Source of the DNA: Bacteroidales bacterium
GTDB lineage: Bacteria > Bacteroidota > Bacteroidia > Bacteroidales > UBA932
Assembly (NCBI GenBank): GCA_017469745.1
Contig: JAFUFS010000006.1
Coordinates: 1-64,000, forward strand
DNA: 64,000 nt
Direction: 5' to 3'
Shown piece after piece: positions 36,523 through 43,986 of this stretch. A program made the position numbers and the translations under genes. Each line of letters begins with the position of its first letter. Position 1 is the stretch's first letter. The notes beneath the pieces are model-generated. The model was not told where the DNA came from, did no database searches, and saw only the letters and a list, made by a program, of their open reading frames with translations.

Positions 36523-36551
36523 TGCGCAAAGAAAAGAAAAATGTAACTTTG
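36523..36551 (+). promoter_or_regulatory. Promoter of the tRNA-Arg gene
   Basis: A TTTG (36523-36526) and a perfect -7 box TAACTTTG (36544-36551) are spaced as in Bacteroidetes housekeeping promoters. The tRNA begins 26 bp further on. Confidence 0.6.
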
Positions 36552-36577
36552 CACCACTTTTCATAAGAAAGTGGCAC

Positions 36578-36651
36578 GGTTCCGTAGCTCAGCTGGATAG
36601 AGCAACAGCCTTCTAAGCTGTGGGTCTTGGGTTCGAATCCCAACGGAATCA
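36578..36651 (+). tRNA. tRNA-Arg(TCT)
   Basis: 74-nt cloverleaf: acceptor GGTTCCG pairing with CGGAATC (one G-T), D-arm GCTCAGCTGGATAGAGC, anticodon stem ACAGC/GCTGT with loop CTTCTAA (anticodon TCT), and T-arm TTGGG-TTCGAAT-CCCAA. CCA is not encoded. An intrinsic terminator follows. Confidence 0.95.
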
Positions 36652-36664
36652 CCCTTAACACCAC

Positions 36665-36702
36665 AAACCGCCTCCAGACCTCTCCGGGGGCGGTTTATTT
36701 AT
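36665..36702 (+). terminator. Intrinsic terminator after tRNA-Arg
   Basis: Stem AAACCGCC (36665-36672) with GGCGGTTT (36689-36696), followed by an AT-rich TATTTATT tract. It starts 14 bp after the tRNA. Confidence 0.75.
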
Positions 36703-36901
36703 TCAATGAAGCCCTTGGGCGGTACTCCCAAAGCACAATTGCCATCGATTTCTGCTCTAAGAGTTTTTTAAAGTACTCTTAAAGCATATTATTGGCCTGT
36801 CCCTGCGCAAAGAGTACTCCGCAGGACTCTTCAAGCAGAAATCCGGCCTTATTCGGCACGCAGAGATCCAGCACTTAGCCAAGGCTCGGAAAACTGATTG
36901 C

Positions 36902-36927
36902 AGATTCTTCACTTCGTTCAGAATGAC
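36902..36927. repeat. Intergenic repeat, family B, degraded copy
   Basis: The sequence agattcttcacttcgttcag followed by aatgaca is the intergenic counterpart of the coding copies (agatccttcgctgcgctcag followed by gatgaca), differing at several transition positions. It shows the family is not tied to coding use. Confidence 0.7.
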
Positions 36928-37016
36928 AATTCAGGTTTGTACAAACTCGGTTTGGTATATTGATTAGTTTGGGCGGTAGCGCTGTTACGGAAGTGATTGA
37001 TAATATGAATATTAAG

Positions 37017-37052
37017 TGATTAAACGGTCCCGATTTCAGGACCGTTTAATCA
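37017..37052. repeat. Intergenic hairpin, possible family E, copy 2
   Basis: A perfect 14-bp stem TGATTAAACGGTCC / GGACCGTTTAATCA with an 8-nt loop, followed by TTTAATT. The ACGGT...ACCGTT core and the AAT-ATTTAAT tail resemble the hairpins at 15612 and 55266. There is no T-run, so it is not a typical terminator. Confidence 0.55.
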
Positions 37053-37177
37053 TTTAATTCCCTCGAAATAAGACACTTACATAACAGGCGCGTCCTAACT
37101 ACTTATTGTCCAATATCGGTAAACTTATTTCAGGACTAGGCGCAAAAATGGTACCTCGGCGATTATCATCAGCTTAC

Positions 37178-37227
37178 CTTAGAAACCGACAGAGAGGCCA
37201 GTGGCCAGGCCTCCATTGGCTTCGAAA
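37178..37227 (-). pseudogene. 3' remnant of a paralogue of the beta-barrel gene at 39758
   Basis: Read on the - strand, the 16 codons before a TAA near 37180 encode SFEANGGLATGLSVGF. This closely matches the C-terminus (SSHEVNGCLTAGLTVGF) of the barrel protein encoded at 39758-40285. The rest of that paralogue is missing; its place is taken by the thioredoxin gene that ends at 37228. A terminal Phe is the outer-membrane sorting signal of such barrels, so the remnant is recognisable even though short. Confidence 0.6.
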
Positions 37228-38361
37228 CTAATTGATTCTGACCGTGATGCTGTGGAGCAATCCATCCCTGTAGCCCAGTTGGATGGCCTCTATGATTCCT
37301 TCTGGATTTACCAGGACGAACACCGGGATACCGCCTTGATCATAGGCCCTGATGCTTCCGGCTTCCCCCAGCGGGTCGCGCCAGTTGGTCCAGGTGATTC
37401 CATGTTCCTTTGAAGCTTCTTTCCACCCTTCTTCACCATCAATGCTGATGCTTACAAGGCAAAGATTCTTACCGGAGGTTTCTTTGGACAGTTGAACCAG
37501 CTCCTTTGAAGACTTTATACAAGGGCCGCATCCCAAGCTCCAGAAATCCAGCAGCAGCCACTTGCCGGTGAGCTCGGAGATATAATGCTTTCCTCCATCG
37601 ACGTCAACATATTCATAACCTGGGACAGCGTCTCCGACAGAGACTTTGGACACCTCCTTGAGGTAGCTTGCAATCTCTTTGCCCTGACGGGTTTGTTTCT
37701 GCTCCTCGGGGAGCCTGTCCATCAGGCGGGAAACCGTTTCACGATATTCGCCGTACCCGTATGAGAGCATTGAAGCGATTGTGCTGAGACGCGAGAGGGA
37801 ATATTCCCCGAAAGGCTCGGTTTCCATCAATGCCAGCTGCTGCTCGGTGATTCTTTTGCTGATGCTGTCCATCGCAGTCCTGTCTTTCTTCCTCCCTGTG
37901 AATAGATCCTGGTACTCCTTCAAATCCTCCTGTGACATCTTGGAGATGAAGGCCTGGCGAAGCTTCTGGTCCTCAACCGGACTGGAAATGTCTGCGGCGT
38001 ACAAGTACCTTCCATCCCCTTTGATCTTTACCCGGGCTCCGGGCTCCAGATAGATCTCCGGGCCGTAGCAAAGGATATCATAAGAATCCTCACGGATCCT
38101 CATAAGATCGATGGAATAGTGCTTGTCCCCGGAGAGGGAATCCAAGCGGAAGCTGAAACTCCCGTTTCTAAGGGTGTCTGTCTTGATACTTCTCCCGGAT
38201 ATTCCATCATAATGCATCAGGTAGACAGTTATGCTGTCATCCGAAGCGAATCCGGTCAGCTTCCCGACTATCTCTGCGCCGCCTTCAGGAACGTTGGAGC
38301 AGGCGTAAAAAAGCGTAAGAAACGCCGTGACCGCTATATTGCAAAAATAGGGAATCTTCAT
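37228..38361 (-). CDS. TlpA-like thioredoxin-fold lipoprotein with DUF4369-type N-terminus
   Basis: 377-aa periplasmic lipoprotein (lipobox LFYACS). The N-terminal part (VGKLTGFASDDSITVYLMHYDG, then IYLEPGARVKIKGDG) is typical of DUF4369 domains. The C-terminal AhpC/TSA-thioredoxin domain has the redox motif in WSLGCGPCIKSSKEL near residue 277. Such proteins reduce periplasmic disulfides, for instance in cytochrome c maturation or metabolite sensing. The Met at 38361 was chosen over 38406 because it begins the signal peptide. The gene overlaps no neighbour but lies 13 bp after the unknown secreted protein. Confidence 0.88.
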   Translation of the reverse strand: MKIPYFCNIAVTAFLTLFYACSNVPEGGAEIVGKLTGFASDDSITVYLMHYDGISGRSIKTDTLRNGSFSFRLDSLSGDKHYSIDLMRIREDSYDILCYGPEIYLEPGARVKIKGDGRYLYAADISSPVEDQKLRQAFISKMSQEDLKEYQDLFTGRKKDRTAMDSISKRITEQQLALMETEPFGEYSLSRLSTIASMLSYGYGEYRETVSRLMDRLPEEQKQTRQGKEIASYLKEVSKVSVGDAVPGYEYVDVDGGKHYISELTGKWLLLDFWSLGCGPCIKSSKELVQLSKETSGKNLCLVSISIDGEEGWKEASKEHGITWTNWRDPLGEAGSIRAYDQGGIPVFVLVNPEGIIEAIQLGYRDGLLHSITVRIN

Positions 38362-38374
38362 AAAGCATCTGTAT

Positions 38375-39703
38375 TTACTCAACCCAACCGGTAACCCATT
38401 TACCATCGGAAGACCTATAACTGCTCCAATAGTCGATTTGAAGTAATGAAGCTGTGGATCCCTTGCCAGGGAACTTAACTCTGACTATGGATTTCCCATA
38501 CTTGGCAGACACCTCTGTGGCATTATTGCTGGACTCCGGGAAATCAACTCCTCCCGAACGAAGGAAAGAGATCAGCCTGCCGCAAAACTGTAGGGCCTCT
38601 TTATGATTCTTTGCCGGGAAATAATACCACATGGAAGACAACTCTTTTCCGCTCTCACGGAACCACGCTGTCACCGAAAATGGGACTGTTCCAAGTACGC
38701 TCAAATCATAGCCGCTTTTGTCCTGGAGGTTGTCCAACTCGATGGTATTACTGGATAATAACTTATTATCAGTCTTGGTCTTCCACCCGTATTTCGACAG
38801 GTCTGAAAGGATCTGGTCCATGGAACATCTCCATCGGTCGGCGGGCAGCACTCCGAACGGACGGGTCACGATATCTGAAGGGGATAGTTCTTTCTGAACT
38901 ACTTCTTTAGCTGTTTCCGTCGCCTTTGGAGCCTCTGTTTTCTTAGGCGTCTCTGTTTTCTTAGGGGCTTGGGTAGGTTTGGCAGAGGCAGGTTCGTCAT
39001 CCCAATAGGTGATTACCCTTTTGACGGATTCACCAGTATCAGGGTCATAGAGGGCAGTATAATTCCCATGTGAGTCACGCCCGCGGACAATATAATTGGT
39101 AGTGTTTGAGTTGTAATCATTAATGATGAAATAAAAACTGTTGAGGTATTTCTCCAGACTGGGGAAGAAGTCTTTCCCAGAGTCAAAGCCATTCTCTATC
39201 AATGAATCCAGGGTCTCCGACACAAAGTCAGTCTCGAAAAACGCTGTGGTAAACGATTCTTTGCCATCATCATGGAAGGTAATGACCTCCGTGTTTTCCA
39301 TATTACCCCAAAATGGGTCATATTCAGAATACTTGTCATAAAATCCGATAAGATCATCCCCTTTGTAACGGAATCTGTATTCTTCGTCATCTGAGAACAC
39401 AATACCATTCAACCGGCCATCGGAACGATCTGTTCTCTTAATATGGCGGACACGGTTCGTTTTGTCTGTAGGAGTTGATACCCATTGATCAAGCTTGCCC
39501 TCGTTGGTGAAGGCTATAAAACTGAAGTCATGGACGTCATATGTTTCCGAACCATCACCTGTGTTAAATATGCGGCATTCTTTGACATGACCTTTAAGGC
39601 CGAAGGCTGCGGCGTCATGGTACTGTTGGGCAGATAAAGACAGGCCGAAGAACAGTCCGGAGACAACTAAAAGAAGGGATAAACTAAATGATTCTCTATT
39701 CAT
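38375..39703 (-). CDS. Secreted protein of unknown function with a Pro/Thr/Lys linker
   Basis: 442 aa with a signal peptide (GLSLSAQQ). The N-terminal domain has an AAAFGLKGHVKECRIF start and YD-type beta-strand sequences (EYRFRYKGDDLIGFYDKY). A low-complexity linker of repeated KKTE/PKAT units near residues 248-280 separates it from a C-terminal domain of about 150 aa (DIVTRPFGVLPADRWRC). I do not recognise a named family. The Met at 39703 begins the signal peptide. It is probably co-transcribed with the thioredoxin downstream. Confidence 0.75.
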   Translation of the reverse strand: MNRESFSLSLLLVVSGLFFGLSLSAQQYHDAAAFGLKGHVKECRIFNTGDGSETYDVHDFSFIAFTNEGKLDQWVSTPTDKTNRVRHIKRTDRSDGRLNGIVFSDDEEYRFRYKGDDLIGFYDKYSEYDPFWGNMENTEVITFHDDGKESFTTAFFETDFVSETLDSLIENGFDSGKDFFPSLEKYLNSFYFIINDYNSNTTNYIVRGRDSHGNYTALYDPDTGESVKRVITYWDDEPASAKPTQAPKKTETPKKTEAPKATETAKEVVQKELSPSDIVTRPFGVLPADRWRCSMDQILSDLSKYGWKTKTDNKLLSSNTIELDNLQDKSGYDLSVLGTVPFSVTAWFRESGKELSSMWYYFPAKNHKEALQFCGRLISFLRSGGVDFPESSNNATEVSAKYGKSIVRVKFPGKGSTASLLQIDYWSSYRSSDGKWVTGWVE

Positions 39704-39757
39704 ACTACAAAAATAGCAATTCTTCCGTGAACCCGCTGCCTCGGTCATCAGATCACC

Positions 39758-40285
39758 TTAGAACCCGACAGTGAGGCCGGCGGTCAGGCAACCATTGACT
39801 TCATGCGAGGATGGGAGGATCTCCGCTGTGGGAGCTAGATAGATATTGCTGTTTTTGAATAATCTCAAGGCTATGCCCGGCAAAATGGTAGATCTCCATT
39901 TCCAGGAGGGTGTATGCTCGATTTCTCCACCATCAACATCTGTCCCGATAATCTTATAGACACATTCTCCTCCAAGCGTCGCTTCTCCGAACAACAGGAA
40001 ACGCCTTTTCCGGTCAAGCGGAACATACCTGCGATAGAAACCGTAAACCGGAATCTTCCTTACGTCGGCCGGATACGCATCCCAGTGTTCCAATCCGAGA
40101 CCGCTGCCAATTCCAAACACGTTGTCGCCCACCCGGGCGCCAGCCATCACTTCGTACGAACCATGATAGATGGAGACAAAAGCCTTAAGGGAAAACTCAG
40201 GTGACCAGCCGGACCTCTCGGCATTCTGGGCAGAAACTGTCATCGTGAAAAGAATGACAGCTAAAGAGCATAAATACTTTTTCAT
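39758..40285 (-). CDS. Small outer-membrane beta-barrel-like protein
   Basis: 175 aa with a signal peptide (TVSAQNA) and alternating hydrophobic strands ending in a C-terminal Phe (TAGLTVGF), as in eight-stranded OMP_b-brl proteins. Function unknown. A 16-residue remnant of a close paralogue lies at 37178-37227. It is divergent from another small barrel at 40398. Confidence 0.72.
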   Translation of the reverse strand: MKKYLCSLAVILFTMTVSAQNAERSGWSPEFSLKAFVSIYHGSYEVMAGARVGDNVFGIGSGLGLEHWDAYPADVRKIPVYGFYRRYVPLDRKRRFLLFGEATLGGECVYKIIGTDVDGGEIEHTPSWKWRSTILPGIALRLFKNSNIYLAPTAEILPSSHEVNGCLTAGLTVGF

Positions 40286-40314
40286 CGTTTTTTTTGGGGA
40301 GTCCATAATACTAA

Positions 40315-40353
40315 ATGCAAGAATCTAAAAATCTTGCATCTTTTCATGCAAGA
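40315..40353. promoter_or_regulatory. Three-arm ATGCAAGA / TCTTGCAT inverted repeat between divergent barrel genes
   Basis: ATGCAAGA occurs at 40315-40322 and 40346-40353, and its complement TCTTGCAT lies between them at 40332-40339. The middle arm can pair with either outer arm, giving two exclusive hairpins or a double operator. The site lies in the 112-bp gap between the divergent barrel genes. Confidence 0.45.
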
Positions 40354-40397
40354 ATTCAGGAATCGGGGATTAAGAGATATGTAGAAGCGAAAAAAGT

Positions 40398-41021
40398 ATG
40401 AAAAGAATCCTACTTTCAGTTATAGCTGTGATAGTCATCGCGGCGGGAGCCATGGCTCAGGAAAAGATAAAAAGGTTCGAGAATATATTTCAAGTCGGAG
40501 GAGGTCTTTTCCTGGAAAGCGGCACTTACGACAGCGGCAACAATCCCGGAGCAGCCCTTAGACTTTCCTACGGCCTGGACATCAAGTTCAATGAATGCTG
40601 GTCCATCATGCCCGGCATAGGGGCTGCCGGAATGCTCGGGGACGTCCGGCATTGGGGCTGGGTCGGCGGAGACGTTGATGACTATTCCTGCCTAGATGCT
40701 TTCTGCGATGTCCGGTTCGACATACAATCAGACGGAAGCCGGATAGTGCTCGGCCTCGGGCCCTGTTTCTACTATTCGAAAAACTCTGACACCTACTACA
40801 TCGACCATGATCCCATGGATCCAAGGAATAGCGATATCAAGTTCTGGAATCATGGTTACGGACTCCGTCCGAGCATATTCTTCGAACATGGTAGGCATTT
40901 CAAATGGGGTTTCGAAGGAAACATAGGACTCAGGAATATGCGGATCCCATATCCCGAGCATAACATAACCGGAAAAACGCGTTTCAACAACATCATGGTG
41001 GTCGCAGCATTTGGATTTTGA
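40398..41021 (+). CDS. Small outer-membrane beta-barrel-like protein
   Basis: 207 aa with a signal peptide (GAMAQEK). Alternating strands (FQVGGGLFLESGTYDSG, ALRLSYGLDIKFNECW, IVLGLGPCFYYSKN) end in a C-terminal Phe (MVVAAFGF). It belongs to the broad outer-membrane beta-barrel group without a known role. It is divergent from the similar gene at 39758-40285 and ends 22 bp before the ProX-like gene. Confidence 0.75.
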   Translation: MKRILLSVIAVIVIAAGAMAQEKIKRFENIFQVGGGLFLESGTYDSGNNPGAALRLSYGLDIKFNECWSIMPGIGAAGMLGDVRHWGWVGGDVDDYSCLDAFCDVRFDIQSDGSRIVLGLGPCFYYSKNSDTYYIDHDPMDPRNSDIKFWNHGYGLRPSIFFEHGRHFKWGFEGNIGLRNMRIPYPEHNITGKTRFNNIMVVAAFGF

Positions 41022-41043
41022 CAATTATTGCTTATAATTGTCC

Positions 41044-41589
41044 ATGTTCAAAGTCAGCGATATCATCCACACGGCACCGGAGGAGTTTTCAACTCCCTTG
41101 CAGAAAGAAGTTTACGCAACATTTTCAAAACTCGGAATTCCATTCGAAAGAGTGGACACGGATCCCGGCCTCACCATGGAGGACTGCCAGTGGATCGACG
41201 AAAAGATCGGATGCAGGATCGTCAAGACCCTGTTCCTTTGCAACCGCCAGCAGACGGAATTCTATCTCTACGTCACATCTGACGACAAACCGTTCATAAC
41301 CAAGGAATTCTGCGGGAAGCTCGGCATCCCCAGGGTCTCTTTTGCCGGAGCTGATAATCTCAAGAAACTGACCGGAGTGGAAGTCGGGGCAACGACTATC
41401 CTCAGCTCCGTACTTCATGAAGCCGCGGCAATCCACCTGGTCATGGACAAAGAAATCGCAGAGAGCGAAGTGTTCGCCTGCACCGACGGTACCGCCACCT
41501 GTTTCGTCAAGATAAAGACGGAAGACCTGATCGGGAAGTATATTCCTTCTACAGGACATAATTTGTTAATAATCAGCAATGAATCATAG
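41044..41589 (+). CDS. YbaK/ProX-type aminoacyl-tRNA deacylase domain protein
   Basis: 181-aa cytoplasmic protein of the YbaK/EbsC family, which hydrolyses mischarged tRNA (often Ala- or Cys-tRNA-Pro). Evidence: VYATFSKLGIPFERVDTDPG at the start, a KTLFLCNRQQTEFYLYV strand, KKLTGVEVGATTILSSV and a DGTATCFVKIKTEDL C-terminus. A TTG at 41038 could also start it; the ATG at 41044 is preferred. Confidence 0.88.
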   Translation: MFKVSDIIHTAPEEFSTPLQKEVYATFSKLGIPFERVDTDPGLTMEDCQWIDEKIGCRIVKTLFLCNRQQTEFYLYVTSDDKPFITKEFCGKLGIPRVSFAGADNLKKLTGVEVGATTILSSVLHEAAAIHLVMDKEIAESEVFACTDGTATCFVKIKTEDLIGKYIPSTGHNLLIISNES

Positions 41590-41590
41590 T

Positions 41591-42433
41591 ATGAAAGCTC
41601 AGTTTATCCTGCCTTGGCTGGTCATGGCCCTGGTCGTGTCACTGACATTGCCCGGCTGCGCCTCCGCCGCCAAATCCGCTTCAACCGATTCTTTCTCCAA
41701 AGAAGAATTATGGCTCAATAAAGACGGACAGAAGATCTACGGGGTTCTATACCGCCCTGAAGGGATCAAGAAAGCGCCCCTCCTTGTCGTCTCACATGGA
41801 ATCGGCAGCAACCACCTCTCAGGTGCACCTTATGCCGAAGCCCTGGTCAAGCTTGGTTACGCCGTCTACTGCTATGACTTCTGCGGAGGTGGCAGGGCGA
41901 GCAAATCTGACGGAAAGACTTCCGAAATGTCCATTTTCTCCGAGGAAAAGGATTTGGAGGCCGTGGTCGACGGACTGAAAAACGTCGAGGGAATAAAGAA
42001 AGGTAAAGTCACCTTGCTTGGAATAAGCCAGGGTGGCATGGTGTCGGCCCTTTTCGCCGGAGACCATCCTAAAATGGTTGAGAAACTCGTTCTCGTCTAT
42101 CCTGCCCTTTGCATCAAAGATGACTGGGTGACTAAATACCCCAAGATCACCGACATGCCTGAGGTTGTGAATTCCTTCGGGATGCAGCTCGGTCGGGCCT
42201 ATGTGGAAGGCCTGTACGACCTGGACGTCTACGGAAGGATAGCACGGTACGAAGGCCAGGTGCAGATCCTACATGGCGACCAGGACAGGCTCGTGCCCAT
42301 CTCCTACTCTGAAAAGGCACATGAGGCCTACAGGAACTCCGCCTTCAAGGTGATGCCCGGAGCCGGCCACGGCTTCCGCGGCAAAGTCCAGGAAGAAGCC
42401 ATAGAAATCATCAAGAACTTCCTGAAAAAGTGA
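41591..42433 (+). CDS. Alpha/beta hydrolase lipoprotein
   Basis: 280-aa lipoprotein (lipobox TLPGC near residue 23) with a serine-hydrolase fold. The oxyanion region is VVSHGIGSNH, the nucleophile elbow is LLGISQGGM (Ser near 146), the Asp is in ILHGDQDRLVP and the His is in GAGHGFRG. Candidate activities are esterase, including removal of acetyl groups from glycans. An alternative ATG at 41579 would overlap the previous gene by 11 bp. Its stop overlaps the sulfatase ATG (ATGA), so the two are translationally coupled. Confidence 0.85.
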   Translation: MKAQFILPWLVMALVVSLTLPGCASAAKSASTDSFSKEELWLNKDGQKIYGVLYRPEGIKKAPLLVVSHGIGSNHLSGAPYAEALVKLGYAVYCYDFCGGGRASKSDGKTSEMSIFSEEKDLEAVVDGLKNVEGIKKGKVTLLGISQGGMVSALFAGDHPKMVEKLVLVYPALCIKDDWVTKYPKITDMPEVVNSFGMQLGRAYVEGLYDLDVYGRIARYEGQVQILHGDQDRLVPISYSEKAHEAYRNSAFKVMPGAGHGFRGKVQEEAIEIIKNFLKK

Positions 42434-43983
42434 TGAATATGAAACCGTCCAAACTGCTCTTGCCGGCATTGGCGCTCGGTGCCACGGCATGCGGCCAAAA
42501 AGAAGCTCCTGCACCCAGGCCAAACGTCCTCGTGATCGTTGCCGACGACCTCGGTCTCGGGGATGTCAGCTGCTACGGAAGCGCAACCATCAGCACTCCC
42601 AACATCGACCGCCTGGCGGGCGAGGGCCTGATGATGCGAAATGCCTATGCAACAAGCTCGACCTCAACTCCCAGCCGTTTTGCCTTGTTCACAGGAATGT
42701 ACCCCTGGAGGAATCCTGACGCGAAGATCCTCCCGGGAGACGCCCCGCTGATCATAGATCCCTCAACCCCCACCCTGCCGAAAATGATGCAGGAACTGGG
42801 TTATTCTACCGGAGCCATCGGGAAATGGCACCTGGGAATGGGCTATGGCAAACTGGATTGGAACAAGGAGATCTCCCCTTCCGGCAACACCGTGGGCTTT
42901 GACTACACCAACCTGATCCCGGCCACGGTGGATCGCGTCCCTACGGTCTACGTGGAAAACGGACTGGTCCAGAACCTTGATCCGGACGATCCGATCGAGG
43001 TCGACTACGAGAAGAACTTCCCTGGCGAACCCACTGCCAACACCAATCCTGAGATGATGAAGATGCGCTGGCACCACGGTCATCAGGGAACCATAGTCAA
43101 CGGTGTTCCACGAATAGGATTCATGAAGGGCGGCCGGAAGGCCAGATGGAGGGATGAGGACATGGCCGACTATTTCCTCGGCAAGGTCAAGTCCTTCATG
43201 GTCAGTCACAAGGACGAACCTTTCTTCCTCTACTACGGCCTGCATGAACCTCATGTCCCCCGTGTCCCTAATGAGAGATTTGCCGGGGCCAGCGGACTCG
43301 GTCCGAGGGGCGACGCGGTGGTAGAGGCGGACTGGTGCGTAGGCCAGGCCGTAGCCTGCCTAGATTCACTCGGAATCCTGGACAACACGATCGTGATCTT
43401 CACTGCCGACAACGGAGCTGTCCTTCAGGACGGTTACCAGGACCAGGCCCTGGAACTGGCCACCGAAAAAGGCCATGACCCCGACAACGGACTGCGCGGA
43501 GGAAAATACAGCCTCTACGATGCCGGAACACATATTCCTTTCATCGTCTACTGGAAAGGTCACATCGAACCGGCAGTCTCCGATGCCTGGTTCTGCCAGG
43601 TGGATCTCTTCGCAACATTCGGAGAGATGCTCGGCGGGAATGTTGCCGAAGGCACCGACAGCGAGAATGCTCTGGACGTCTTCCTGGGCAAGGATTTGAA
43701 AGACGGCCGCGAAGCTCAGATCCTGGAGGCCCAGGGAAGGCTTGCCCTCCGCAAGGGAGACTACGTCTTCATCCCGGCATATTCAGGACCGGCTACCAAT
43801 GAGACCGGCATCGAGCTGGGCTGCAACGACCATGACACTCTCTGGGACCTGAAGGAGGATCCGGCACAAAGAAAGGACCTCTCCGAAGAAAGGCCCGATC
43901 TTCTTGCGAAATTGAAGGAAGAGTTTCTCGGTCTCGTCGGCTCGAGTTACAACCCCGGTCACGAGTCCGATCCTCTCCAGTAG
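42430..43983 (+). CDS. Arylsulfatase-family lipoprotein (Ser-type)
   Basis: 517-aa S1-family sulfatase that removes sulfate esters, probably from a glycan. The N-terminus has a lipoprotein signal (ATACGQ). Metal-binding residues lie in LVIVADDLGLGD (Asp 39-40). The modification motif is S79-T-P-S-R83 followed by FALFTG; Ser at the first position means conversion to formylglycine by an anaerobic radical-SAM maturase (anSME), which is not in this window. GKWHLGMG and FTADNGA are further family motifs. Coupled to the hydrolase upstream and convergent with GH84. Confidence 0.95.
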   Translation: MMNMKPSKLLLPALALGATACGQKEAPAPRPNVLVIVADDLGLGDVSCYGSATISTPNIDRLAGEGLMMRNAYATSSTSTPSRFALFTGMYPWRNPDAKILPGDAPLIIDPSTPTLPKMMQELGYSTGAIGKWHLGMGYGKLDWNKEISPSGNTVGFDYTNLIPATVDRVPTVYVENGLVQNLDPDDPIEVDYEKNFPGEPTANTNPEMMKMRWHHGHQGTIVNGVPRIGFMKGGRKARWRDEDMADYFLGKVKSFMVSHKDEPFFLYYGLHEPHVPRVPNERFAGASGLGPRGDAVVEADWCVGQAVACLDSLGILDNTIVIFTADNGAVLQDGYQDQALELATEKGHDPDNGLRGGKYSLYDAGTHIPFIVYWKGHIEPAVSDAWFCQVDLFATFGEMLGGNVAEGTDSENALDVFLGKDLKDGREAQILEAQGRLALRKGDYVFIPAYSGPATNETGIELGCNDHDTLWDLKEDPAQRKDLSEERPDLLAKLKEEFLGLVGSSYNPGHESDPLQ

Positions 43984-43986
43984 ATC

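Larger units (their letters stand above)
36703..37177. other. Gene-free repeat-bearing gap
   Basis: No credible gene on either strand. The stretch contains a degraded family B repeat (36902-36927), a 14-bp-stem hairpin (37017-37052) and several direct short repeats of AGTACTC type (36725-36820). It looks like a graveyard of repeats between the tRNA and the - strand gene cluster. Confidence 0.6.

Noticed and set aside
36703..37177. Small ORFs in the gap after tRNA-Arg
   Set aside because: None has a start context, codon pattern or similarity; the gap is filled by repeats.
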